64,000 nucleotides of DNA from Verrucomicrobiota bacterium (GCA_026397725.1 JAPLUI010000127.1:1-64000), one strand, 5' to 3'. Counted from the stretch's first letter, positions 29,868 through 39,894 are shown. Notes: generated from the sequence alone by a model not told the origin. Numbers and translations are program-made.

Positions 29868-30326
29868 ATGAAACCAATCACACTCCTACTCGCATCACTG
29901 TTCGCCACTGCCGCACTCGCTCTCGCCGAGGGGGTTCCAGTGGATCGAAAGACTGAAAAGGCAGCCGATACCCCGGAATACACGGGGCCGGATGACTGGC
30001 CGGCCATGATGGCGCACGTGGAACTGCAGAATGCCGGACTGATCAATAACGACGACGTCGTTTCCAGCCCACCAAAGGTGATTCGGATTGCTTCGGAGAA
30101 AATTGGCGAAGACCTTTATCGGCAGGTTCACCTTATTACATTCAAGCGAAAGTCAGGACAGATCCTGAAGGTCATGACAGTCAACAATGTTTCGAGCGTT
30201 GAAAGCTCGAAGAGCGCAGTGGATGTGTACATCATCAGTGCGAAGTACAGTACCAACTCGCTTAAGGTGGAATCGTATGACAAGGCCACAGAGCCACCGG
30301 TAAAGCCCAAGGCTGATTCAAAGTAA
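29868..30326 (+). CDS. Small secreted hypothetical protein
   Basis: 152 aa; signal peptide MKPITLLLASLFATAALALAEG. Confidence 0.5.
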   Translation: MKPITLLLASLFATAALALAEGVPVDRKTEKAADTPEYTGPDDWPAMMAHVELQNAGLINNDDVVSSPPKVIRIASEKIGEDLYRQVHLITFKRKSGQILKVMTVNNVSSVESSKSAVDVYIISAKYSTNSLKVESYDKATEPPVKPKADSK

Positions 30327-30349
30327 GCGCGGCCCAAGGCGGGCGTTTC

Positions 30350-30396
30350 CCCGGCCATCCGGACCGACCACCGGTTCTTTCAACGGCCGTCACCCC
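30350..30396 (+). repeat. Dispersed ~90 bp element, copy D (partial)
   Basis: GGCCATCCGGACCGACCACCGGTTCTTTCAACGGCCGTCACCCC. Confidence 0.6.
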
Positions 30397-30668
30397 ATCC
30401 ACATCTCCAAATCCGCCATTGCGGCCCTGACGTTGCCCTTGGCCCCTTCCGCGATCTGGCGGGTGATGGCGATGGGAGCGCCCCAGCGCCGGGCGAGGAA
30501 TGCCGCGAGAACCTCGTTTTCCGGTGGCTGGAGGCGGACCGATTGGAAGCGGGTCTGGAAGCGTCCCGTTAGGCTGGTCACGTCGAGGTTGGTGGTGCCG
30601 AGGAACGCGTGACCCGGTCTCATGCGGTCGATCATCGCAAATCGCTTCAGAAATTCCCCTTGGCATTG
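30390..30668 (-). pseudogene. C-terminal fragment of a phage/mobile-element-type AAA+ ATPase
   Basis: RPGHAFLGTTNLDVTSLTGRFQTRFQSVRLQPPENEVLAAFLARRWGAPIAITRQIAEGAKGNVRAAMADLEMWMG*; no Walker A present. Confidence 0.5.
30391..30430. repeat. 40 bp direct repeat, left copy (ATPase 3' end)
   Basis: CACCCCATCCACATCTCCAAATCCGCCATTGCGGCCCTGA; 39/40 identical to 33233-33272. Confidence 0.85.
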
Positions 30669-30959
30669 AGGAAAGCGTGGGTATAATTGCCCCCGAAAGG
30701 AACCAACACTATGAATCACGGTCCAATTCTACTTCCCGATCCTTCGTTCCCGTACCGAGCGAGGGCTTCTGACAATTCGTTCTTTCGGCATGGCAGCTTT
30801 ACCTCGGCGACTCACTCCCGAACTCTGATACGCGCTTTGGACTTATTATGCGCGGGTACCCCAAGGGCGACTTCCTAGGGGCGGATAGGTTGGTTTCCGA
30901 ACAAACGTACCCACGAAGGGAGGTCGGTTCGAATATTTGCCACAATCGTGATATCCCGA

Positions 30960-32962
30960 TGAACCCCAAAATAGATCTTAGCCAACTAGCCAGCCGAGAA
31001 AGCGAGCAGGTCGAGTGGAAGAAGAATGTTGCCGATATCGACAATGTTCTGAGAACCATCTCAGCCTTCGCCAATGATTTTCAGAACCTCGGTGGAGGTT
31101 ATGTGGTCTGTGGTGCCGAGGAAGTAAAGGACGAACACGGTTTCCCCAAAGTAGAATTTCCCGGCATTACTTCGGCTAGGTTCAAGGAAATTGAGAATAA
31201 AGTTCTTGCGGATTGCAGAGCGAAAATTGATCCGGAGCTTGCCCCGATTGTCGAGGAACTTCCCGGCACTGAGGAAGGTCATCGGGTACTCGTATTCATT
31301 GTTCCTGCCAGCAACAACGCCCATTGCTACAGGGCCTCAGGCAAGGATGCCTCTACCTATTTTGTCCGGGTAAGTCGTGAAACAATCGAGGCAAGAAACG
31401 GTGTGCTGAGGGAACTCTTAGTTCGTAAGGGAGCGCAGGAACCTTGGGATCGCAGGCCCAATTCACACGCCACACTGGCTGACATTGATCTCCTGGTCTT
31501 CCGTGAGGTTCTGCAACAGACAGGTAGTTGGAATCCTTCCCTTGGAGTCGACGACTACTTCGAGGAGAGGATGCGTCTTTCCGCCTTGGTGCCATCCCTT
31601 GGAGCGCGCAAGATGCTAGACAAGGAAATACGCCCCAGGAATTTTGCGCTGATCCTCTTTGGTCGCGAACCGACGCGCTTATTTCCAGGGGCTTTCACCA
31701 AAGTCTCGTTTTATCCCGGAAAGGACCGCAGCGAACCTACATCAGAGAGGAAGGAACTTTTCGGGTCGGTGGTCGAACAAGCCAGAAATGCATTGGATCT
31801 ACTAAGAACACACTCATCTACGGCTTTTGACAAGGAGTCAGCTGAGCCGAATGCGGTGAAATATCCCGAGCGTGCGTTACAGGAGGCAGTAGTTAATGCA
31901 ATCGCCCACCGTGACTATGAGATCGACGAGCCAACCAGCATAACCATTTTCGCGGACAGGGTCGAGATTCGCTCTCCCGGCGGACTCCCTCGCACGGTGG
32001 ATCGAAATAAATTTCTTGCGGGGACGGCTTCGCCATCCTGGCGCAATCAGTCATTGGCCTATTTCTTAAACAAACTTCAGCTCGCACAAGCAGAGGGACA
32101 GGGAATTCCTACGATTCTGAGGACGATGAAACAACTGGGATCGCCAGATCCCATGTTCGAGCTTGAAGAAAGTGCCGTCACCTGCGTTTTGCCTGCGCAT
32201 CCGCGGCACGAGATGATGCGCCACGTAGTTGAGATTGCAAGGCTCCTCGTGCAACAGGATGTTGAGCAAGCGGAGGCAAAGCTTGTTCCTCTTTTGGAAT
32301 TGAATCCAGCTTCGCCCCAGTTACTGGAGCTTCTGGCTCAGATTGCATTCACCAAACAACGGCCGGAGTGGATATCGACGTTTATTTCGCGGCACGGACT
32401 GAGGCCCAATGATTTGCCCTCCGGCACGGTATTCCAATTGGCAGAGGCTCTACAACAATCGCTTAAGCCAGGCGACGCTGAACTTGCCAAACAATGGCTG
32501 CAAGCCGTAGCCCAACGGTCGCTCCAAGCCGATGAGGTGCGTCGTGTGACTGTCGCATTGCGGAAAATCGGTCGTGACGAGGAGGCCGTTCAAGTGATAT
32601 CACGATTTATCGGCGCGGCTGAATCTCCGCTTGCAATTCCCTCTGCCCTTTACGACGTAAGAGCTCGCGCCAAGATTGACCTCGCAAAGAAGTGCATGGA
32701 TACAGGCAGGGGCAAAAACGTCGCTCCCCCTCTGCGCGCGCGCGCTTGGGATCAATGCAGATGCTACCTCAACGAGGCCGAGTCCGACATCATCAAAGCT
32801 CTAGAAAGCGAGACCCATCCCAGAGAGCGCGAATATTACGAAAAAGATCTTGAGTTCGTTCTCATGATGCAACAGCAAGCGAAGCGTCCTTCTGAACGCC
32901 CACATCAGCAGCATCGGCCTAGGAGGATTCCGCCCCGCCGTCGTGAGGACGGCATGCGCTAA
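30960..32962 (+). CDS. AlbA_2/Schlafen-like ATP-binding domain protein with C-terminal helical (TPR-like) region
   Basis: ESEQVEWKKNVADIDNVLRTISAFANDFQNLGGGYVVCGAEE; EAVVNAIAHRDYEIDEPTSITIFADRVEIRSPGGLPRTV; AT-richer than the flanks. A start may also lie at 30848. Confidence 0.7.
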
Positions 32963-33232
32963 TTCGCTGATACCTTCTGTCGAACAATCTTGCGACAGGA
33001 TTCCACATCCGCTTTCTCAATCAAAGGGCGCCAATGAACTTGGTCGGGTTGCCGATAGAGTGCCGCATTGCCTTAGGCGGCATCACCGGCCTCCTTGCTG
33101 CCGCGCATCTGCATCAGCATCTCGGCGATGGCTACCGCGTTCTTCAGAAAGACGATCTCACCAGCAGCTCACCATCGACATACACGGCCAATGGAGGGTG
33201 TGATAAGTTGCACGCGTAATAATCAAGAGTTT

Positions 33233-33272
33233 CACCCCATCCACATCTCCAAATCCGCCATCGCGGCCCTGA
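33233..33272. repeat. 40 bp direct repeat, right copy
   Basis: CACCCCATCCACATCTCCAAATCCGCCATCGCGGCCCTGA. Confidence 0.85.
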
Positions 33273-33562
33273 AACGTTGTTCCAACCCAAGGACTCCTCA
33301 GTAGGCAAGCGAGCGTGTCCACTCGCGGGCAACGTCCAGGCCGACTTCCCGACCGTTCACGTCCTTGATGGCGGCGGGGTGGCTGGCAAGCGTGCGGGCG
33401 AAGAGAAAGCGAAACGCAGAACCGAGCGGAGCGAGATAGACTTGAGCGAAGCGAAAGCCCCGCAGGGGGACCGCCGGAGGGCGGGATCAACCGCGGAGGT
33501 TGCGGAGAGAAGCGCGGAGTTTCTTGGGTTGTTACTACTCATTCCTTGAATGAGGTTGGACT

Positions 33563-33637
33563 AACCACAAAGAACACAAAGGTCACAGAGAATATCCTCC
33601 AAGCTTCCTTTTTGTGCTCTCTGTGCTCTTTGTGGTT
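33563..33637. repeat. Long imperfect hairpin AACCACAAAGAACACAAAGGTCACAGAG / CTCTCTGTGCTCTTTGTGGTT
   Basis: Inverted repeat read directly. Confidence 0.75.
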
Positions 33638-33724
33638 AAACCCAAATGATTCAGCCATAAACTCCGCATTACCTGATTAGTCTGCCAGAAAACCACAGTT
33701 CCCTATTTCCACTCAGCGTCTATC

Positions 33725-34039
33725 TCAGCGTCCTCCGCATCTCCGCGTTTCGCTTCTATCAAAATCCGCAGGGCAGGACGGGACGAAGCAGGAAGTCTGC
33801 AACCTAAGCACAGGCCAAGCTCTGGCATCACGCCCACGGGGGAAAAGTGCGACGGTCATAGACGCGCCGCTACAGGCCGCGGCATCACCGGCCTCCTTTC
33901 GGCTGTGCATGCTCAGGAGCAGGTCGGCGATTGCCGCCGCGCCCTTGCGATAGACGACCACGGCGAGCAGTTCCCCATCGACATACACGGCCCAGAACCG
34001 GGTGTGGCGGTATTTGCGGATTTCGATCATGCCGCCCAT
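33725..34039 (-). CDS. Small mobile-element/phage-associated hypothetical protein (possibly degraded)
   Basis: [47 protein letters not shown]; a related degraded copy lies at ~33065-33205. Confidence 0.35.
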   Translation of the reverse strand: MGGMIEIRKYRHTRFWAVYVDGELLAVVVYRKGAAAIADLLLSMHSRKEAGDAAACSGASMTVALFPRGRDARAWPVLRLQTSCFVPSCPADFDRSETRRCGGR

Positions 34040-34138
34040 CCTTCCCGTTTGGCACGCGCTTTCAGTTCGCGGAGCCCGATGCCGTATTTGTCAGCAATCT
34101 TCTTGCCATGCCCGAACGGTGGGGTATTCTTGCCGGCG

Positions 34139-34240
34139 ATGAACCACCCCATGAATCCCGAATCCGCCATTGTTCCCTCCGGGCCGGCCACCAGCCCTTG
34201 CAGCGGCCTTCACCCCGCGAGCGAATGCTTCACAGTCGTC
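34139..34240 (+). repeat. Dispersed ~90 bp element, copy E
   Basis: ATGAATCCCGAATCCGCCATTGTTCCCTCCGGGCCGGCCACCAGCCCTTGCAGCGGCCTTCACCCCGCGAGCGAATGC. Confidence 0.75.
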
Positions 34241-34279
34241 CGCCGTGTATCCACCGCGGGCAGAACCAGAAGCCTTGCG

Positions 34280-34751
34280 ATGTGTTGCCACAAGTGGTTG
34301 CGAATCGCCGTGTTAGGACTGTTAGCGGGGTGCTGGACGTCGTCCGCACCGGCGGCGGTCAAGTTACCGGCGGTGATCGGCGACAACATGGTTCTGCAAC
34401 AAGGTCGGCCCGTGCCCATCTGGGGTTGGGCCGACATCCGACATCTACAAGTCGATGACCGTTGAGGGAAACAAGATTCGGCTGCAATTCGATCATGTCG
34501 GCGGCGGGCTGGTCGCCTCCGACGGCAAGCCGCTGGTGGAGTTCACCATTGCCGGAGCCGACCAGAAGTTCGTGCCCGCCAAGGCCGAAATCGACGGCGC
34601 CGCGGTCGTCGTCTCCGGCGACGGGGTAACCGCACCGGTCGCTGTGCGCTACGCCTGGCAGGAAACCGCGCAGCCCAATCTGGCTAACAAAGAGAGCCTG
34701 CCTTCCTCGCCGTTCCGCACCGACACCTGGAAATGCGTGACGGAGAAATAG
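34280..34751 (+). pseudogene. Sialate O-acetylesterase remnant: N- and C-terminal ends retained, centre missing
   Basis: [28 protein letters not shown] then, in another frame, [52 protein letters not shown]; junction GCCGACATCCGACATCTACAAG. Confidence 0.8.
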
Positions 34752-34894
34752 CAGGCCTGGCACACTTCGTTGCCGGTGGCGTGGCCGTTGAAGATGATGC
34801 GACCTGCCATAGGAATTAGCCGCCAAAGAACCCACAGGCGAAGTGTTTTCTTGGCTGTCCAACCTCAGACTGCCGTAGTAGTTTCCCGCTTTTT

Positions 34895-35102
34895 GGGATT
34901 ACCCTAGAAAGGAAAATGAGAAACCACGGATTACACGGATTTAACGGATTAAGAATGAGTTATGGCTTTCATGGCATTAACCTGTTGAGTGACTGGATAT
35001 TTTGATAGAACACAGACATATTCTCCGTGTAATCCGCTAAAATCCGTGTAATCCGTGGTAAGGAATGCCGCTTTCCCCAATTCCATTTTCCTTTGTAGGA
35101 TC
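34895..35102. repeat. MITE-like palindromic element, copy 2
   Basis: GGATTACCCTAGAAAGGAAAATGAGAAACCACGGATTACACGGATTTAACGGATT ... AATCCGTGTAATCCGTGGTAAGG..CCATTTTCCTTTGTAGGATC; long inverted repeat whose end overlaps the GH127 stop codon. Confidence 0.75.
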
Positions 35103-37026
35103 ACTCGTCCTTGATCCACACCAACGAGCGTCCGCCACGGTTGTTGCGGGCGTAATTCGGAATCGCCTTCAGCTTCGTGCTGTCGGCAAAGGTCCCTTCG
35201 ATCACCGTCACCCCGCCTAACAAATCCGGCTGCCAACTCGTCGTCAGTGGGGCATCCGGCTTGAGGACGGCATCGACATTCTGGTCAACGCTTTCGATAT
35301 TGTAGATCAAGGGTCCGCAGCGCAGGGCAACCCGGCCGAGGTTCGCCTTCACCTGCGGGATGGTCTTCACGCGCTGGACTTGCAGTGGCAGAACCAGGTC
35401 CACCTTGTCGCCTGGTTTCCACTCGCGGGTGATGACCGCATATCCATTGACGATTTCCGGGGTGACGGGCTGGCCGTTGAGCGCGAGCGAGGCCAGGGCA
35501 CCGGTGGCGGGGGAGTTTTGATAGAGCGTACTGGCCTCGTGGCGGGGCACGCGCACATGGAGCGCGAAGGACGCGGGTTTGGCGGGGTTCACGGTGATGC
35601 TCACCTCACCCTTCCACGGATAGTCGGTTTTCTGCACGATGCGCACCGGGGTGCCGGCGACCTTGCCGACGTTCACGGTGCTGCCGATGAACAGATTCAC
35701 GTATAGACTGTCGGCACCGCGGACATACATCCATTCCGGCAGCCTCAACAAGGTGCGCGGAATGTTGCCGACGCAGCACGGGCACCCGTGCCACGGGTAG
35801 CGGGCCTCCGAGGTGTCGAGGGCATTGGTGTAGGTGAAATTGTCGCCCGCCAGGTCGATGTCGCTGAGCACCGCGTTGTAAAGCGATTCTTCTAGCAGGT
35901 CCGCGTGGCGTGCGTCACGCTCGATCATGTTGAGCTTGTGTTGGAAGAAGATTTCGCCGCAGCCGGAGCATGACTCGCAGTAGGCGTTGTGGGGGAGTGA
36001 ATATTCGGCGCCGAAGCCTTCGGCGGATTCGCCGCTGCCAATGCCGCCGGTGACATAGTATTTCTTGTTCACCAGGTTTGACCCAATGGCACGCACGGCC
36101 TCGAGGTAGTCCGCATTGCCGGTCTCCATCGCGACATCCGCCATGCCTGAATACAGGTAGATGGCGCGCACCGCGTGGCCGAGCGCCTCGCGCTGGCGGA
36201 TGACCGGCAGGTGCGATTGTTCGTATGAATCGCCGCCGCCGCGCTGGTCTAGCAGAAACTTCGCCAGGGCCACATATCGGGTGCCCTTGCCCGGGCCGTC
36301 CTTGTCCTCAATGATGCGGGCCAGCCGCACCAATGCCTGTTCGATTTCCTCATGTCCGTCGAACCATGATTTTTTCGGCGCCGGGCCGATGTTGCGGTCC
36401 CAACAATCGGCCAGGCGCACCGCCGCGTCCAGCATCCGGCTATCCTTGCGGTCGGTGAGGAGGAAGTGCGCGATGGCCGCCTCGATGAAATAGCCCGCCA
36501 CATATCCCTCGTGGTCGTTGCGCAAGGTCCAACGCGGAACACTGCTTCCTTGTTCATTGGCATGGCCGAGCGTGAAGCGGGTTTGCAGGTAGCCGTCTTT
36601 TTCCTGCGCGGCGAGCAACACCGGCAGCCATTGCTCCATCGTGGTGCGCAACGCGGCCTGCGCCTTAATCATATCGGCATCGCCTTGCGGATCGAGCAAC
36701 TGGGCCACGCAGATCGACTCGAAGGTATTGAGCAGATAGGCATTCGCCCAGGGCGCGCCGACATGCGGCTGTGACGGCTTGCCGGCAAGCTTGTCGCCGG
36801 CATTGATGAAATTCGCGATTCCACCTTCGGCGACCTGCGGGTCGGAAAGCTTGGCGACGCAATGCGGAATCCAGCGGGTGATCAGAGCCTTGGCACGGCT
36901 GTTCCAAAGCTTGCTGTCGAGTTGATAGGGTTGCGTGTAAACCGGGTCCAAATGGGGGGCCGCACGGGCGGTCAAACCGGCCCCGGAAGCCACCATCGCG
37001 ACCATCATGCATGCATGTCGTTTCAT
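35101..37026 (-). CDS. GH127 (DUF1680) beta-L-arabinofuranosidase family, secreted
   Basis: LWNSRAKALITRWIPHCVAKL, YCESCSGCGEIFF, YPWHGCPCCVGNIPRTLLRLPEWMY. Confidence 0.85.
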   Translation of the reverse strand: MKRHACMMVAMVASGAGLTARAAPHLDPVYTQPYQLDSKLWNSRAKALITRWIPHCVAKLSDPQVAEGGIANFINAGDKLAGKPSQPHVGAPWANAYLLNTFESICVAQLLDPQGDADMIKAQAALRTTMEQWLPVLLAAQEKDGYLQTRFTLGHANEQGSSVPRWTLRNDHEGYVAGYFIEAAIAHFLLTDRKDSRMLDAAVRLADCWDRNIGPAPKKSWFDGHEEIEQALVRLARIIEDKDGPGKGTRYVALAKFLLDQRGGGDSYEQSHLPVIRQREALGHAVRAIYLYSGMADVAMETGNADYLEAVRAIGSNLVNKKYYVTGGIGSGESAEGFGAEYSLPHNAYCESCSGCGEIFFQHKLNMIERDARHADLLEESLYNAVLSDIDLAGDNFTYTNALDTSEARYPWHGCPCCVGNIPRTLLRLPEWMYVRGADSLYVNLFIGSTVNVGKVAGTPVRIVQKTDYPWKGEVSITVNPAKPASFALHVRVPRHEASTLYQNSPATGALASLALNGQPVTPEIVNGYAVITREWKPGDKVDLVLPLQVQRVKTIPQVKANLGRVALRCGPLIYNIESVDQNVDAVLKPDAPLTTSWQPDLLGGVTVIEGTFADSTKLKAIPNYARNNRGGRSLVWIKDE

Positions 37027-37404
37027 ATGATTTGTTTGCTTGTTTGGTACAACTGTAAAACGCGGGCGAAAAGTGCAGCGGGTGACGGTCGAAAAGTGAG
37101 TCACCCCTGTGGCGGAGAGAGAACACAAAGCTGGCGTGCGGGTCAAGCTCGAAATGAAGACCAACCCAGCGCATGCTCGTTGGCTGGAGTGGAGCGGAAG
37201 CCAACGAGCATGCGCGGCCGCCGCCCCCTCCCCGGGGTCTTGCACGGTGGTTATCCGAACTACCGGCAGGTCATCCCGCATCTGGTGCCGGAACTGGTCA
37301 CCATCGCCGGCGACCGGCGGCCCGGTGTGATCGCCTGGCTGCGTGCCCTGTGCCCGGACACATTTGTCACATGGACGGTGAAAGATCGTCTGGGGCAAAA
37401 CCGT

Positions 37405-37450
37405 AGCTTGAGGAACCGGATGCGTTAATTGCGCTCGTCCAGTTCAGTGC
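37405..37450 (+). ncRNA. Possible group II intron domain V remnant
   Basis: GCTTGAGGAACCGGATGCGTTAATTGCGCTCGTCCAGTTCAG resembles group II intron DV (GAACCGGATGCG..CGTCCRGTTC); one stem mismatch; no maturase nearby. Confidence 0.35.
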
Positions 37451-37597
37451 GTCGTCGTCGTCCGGCCTTCGGGCCGGGCGGCCCTGTCCCGGATAGCAGT
37501 CAGTCAAATGTACAGCAAGGTGCGTGTGGTCAATCCTTTCCTGGTTTGAATCGCACGGGTCCTCTTCCTATTCGCACATTCCAACAAATTCCCAGCC

Positions 37598-39817
37598 ATG
37601 AAGAAACAAATGATAATTCGCAACACCTTGGCAGGCGGCCTGTTATGGGCCGCCCTGACGGCGGGCACCGGCGCGAAGGACACGGACTTTTTCCTCCACG
37701 ATGGCGATGCCGTGGTGTTCCTGGGCGACAGCATCACCGAGCAAAAGTTATACACCACCTATCTTGAAGCTTACGCCCTAACCCGTTTTCCGAAATGGAA
37801 ATTCACCTTCAGGAATGCCGGCTGGGGAGGTGACACGGCGTGGCTGCGCCAGCGCGCCCATCCGGATGAAAACACCTTGTTCGCCGCCAAGGGTGAGGAC
37901 CAACAGAAAATGGTTGAACTCGCCGTAGGCACCGGGCTGGAGCGCGATGTGCTGCCGCTCAAGCCCACGGTGGTGACCGTGGACTTCGGGATGAACGACC
38001 ATGCCTACACGGCATTCCGTGAGGATATTTTCAGCGCCTATGCGCGCAGCCAAACCGAGATTGTCAAGGTGCTCGCCAAGCACGGTGCGCGGGTCGCACT
38101 GCTGACCCCGCAGCCGATCGAGGAGCGCCGGGCCGACCCGGATCAGGATGTGCGCAACCAGTCGCTGCGGAAGTTCTCCGACGGCCTCAAGGAGATTGGT
38201 GCCAAGAACCAGGCGTTGTTTGTCGATCAGTTCGATCCCTATATGGCCATCATGCTCAAGGCGCGCGCAACCAACCCGCAGGCCGCCATCGGCGGCGGCG
38301 ATGCCGTACACCCGGGACCTGCCGGACATACCCTGATGGCATGGGCCATTCTGAAAGGGTTGAGCGCACCCGCGCTCGTCTCACTGGCCGAAGTGAATGT
38401 GGCGGATGCCAAACAACCCAAGGTGACAGCCGCCGAAAAGTGCCTTCTAACCAACCTGAAGTTCGACCAAGGCACGCTGGGTTTTGACCGTCTGGATGAC
38501 GCGCTGCCCATGCCGGTTGACGCGCGCGCCGAGCCGGCACTCAAGCTCGCGCCGGTGCTGGACGACCTGAGCCGCTACGACCTCAAGGTGACCGGGCTTG
38601 CTCCCGGCGATTACGAGCTGACCGTGGACGGGGAGGCGGTCGCCACGGTGACTGCGGAGGATCTGGCAAAAGGTTACAATCTGACAGCCTGCACCGGACC
38701 GGTCACCAAACAGGCCCAAGCGGTTCTGGCACTCGTGTTCAAGAAGAACGACGTGTATTACGAACGCTGGCGCAATGTCCAACTCAACGGCGGCACTGCG
38801 GAACGACTCCAGGAACTCGACAAGCAGCTCGGCGGGCTGGAAACGGAAATCAATGCCGCCCGCATCCCGAAAATCCATCACTACGAGCTGAAGCTGGTGG
38901 CCAAATATTTCCTGATGACATCGTTCGGCGAACCGGGGGGGAACGGGCTGCGGCTGGCCTTGAGCACGGACGGCTATCGTTGGTCGGCGTTGAACCAGGA
39001 CCGCACGGTGCTGACGCCGCAGGTCGGCGCGGCAAGGTGTTTGCGCGATCCGTCCATCGGGCTGGACGCGCAGGGCACGTTCCACATCGTCTGGACCCTC
39101 GCTTGGGGCGCGCAGCCCGACAAAGGCATCGGCTACGTCTGTTCCAAAGACCTGATCCACTTCGAGCCACAGAAGATGATTCCCGTGATGGAGAATGAGC
39201 CGGAGACGATCCTCGTCTGGGCGCCGGAGCTGTTCTGGGACGAAGTCCAGCAGCAGTGGATGATTTTTTGGGCTTCCACCGTCAAGGGAAAGTTTCCCGA
39301 AACCCTGCACGTCGTCGACGGGACCTTGAACAGCCGGATCTACTACACGACGACCAAGGACTTTCAGCGTTTCCAGCCCTCGAAGCTGTTGTTCGGCCCG
39401 CGCGAGATGATGGCCATTGATCCCTGTATTTTGCACCCGGCGCCGGAAAAGTACATCATGTTCGTCAAGGGCGATCGGGCCGAGGCACCCAAAAGTGGTT
39501 TTTTTGCGGCCACGGCCACCAGCGCCGAGGGACCATATACGCTGGACCCCAGGCTTATCTCGGCCCCAAATCATGGCGGTGACGAGGGCCCCTCGGCGAT
39601 GAAGATCAAGGATGAGTACCTGCTCTATTTCGGCTGTGTCAGCTCTGGAAATATGTGCGGGGCGTATCGCTCCAAAGACCTGAGCCATTGGGAAGACTGC
39701 ACCGCGCAGATGGTTCCCCTGCCGGGATACCGGCACGGCACGGTGATCGAGATCCCGGGGACAGTGGCTCGAACACTCATCGGGCACTATGGCTATGGCA
39801 CGCAACCACACCCGTAA
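37598..39817 (+). CDS. SGNH/GDSL hydrolase fused to a GH43-like five-bladed propeller domain, secreted
   Basis: VVFLGDSITEQKLYT, GMNDHAYTAFRE, GDAVHPGPAGHTLMA; C-terminal CLRDPSIGLDAQGTFHIVWTLAWG..HFEPQKMIPVMENEPETILVWAPELFWDEVQQQWMIFWAS. Confidence 0.75.
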   Translation: MKKQMIIRNTLAGGLLWAALTAGTGAKDTDFFLHDGDAVVFLGDSITEQKLYTTYLEAYALTRFPKWKFTFRNAGWGGDTAWLRQRAHPDENTLFAAKGEDQQKMVELAVGTGLERDVLPLKPTVVTVDFGMNDHAYTAFREDIFSAYARSQTEIVKVLAKHGARVALLTPQPIEERRADPDQDVRNQSLRKFSDGLKEIGAKNQALFVDQFDPYMAIMLKARATNPQAAIGGGDAVHPGPAGHTLMAWAILKGLSAPALVSLAEVNVADAKQPKVTAAEKCLLTNLKFDQGTLGFDRLDDALPMPVDARAEPALKLAPVLDDLSRYDLKVTGLAPGDYELTVDGEAVATVTAEDLAKGYNLTACTGPVTKQAQAVLALVFKKNDVYYERWRNVQLNGGTAERLQELDKQLGGLETEINAARIPKIHHYELKLVAKYFLMTSFGEPGGNGLRLALSTDGYRWSALNQDRTVLTPQVGAARCLRDPSIGLDAQGTFHIVWTLAWGAQPDKGIGYVCSKDLIHFEPQKMIPVMENEPETILVWAPELFWDEVQQQWMIFWASTVKGKFPETLHVVDGTLNSRIYYTTTKDFQRFQPSKLLFGPREMMAIDPCILHPAPEKYIMFVKGDRAEAPKSGFFAATATSAEGPYTLDPRLISAPNHGGDEGPSAMKIKDEYLLYFGCVSSGNMCGAYRSKDLSHWEDCTAQMVPLPGYRHGTVIEIPGTVARTLIGHYGYGTQPHP

Positions 39818-39894
39818 ACCGCTCCTGTGCGCAGGATGATTTCTCTTGCATGCGCGGCGCCAACTTCACAACTCTTGACACACCCCCTATTCTG

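Noticed and set aside
38447-39811. 454 aa minus ORF opposite the SGNH-GH43 gene
   Set aside because: Antisense shadow of a well-supported coding frame; no recognisable motifs.
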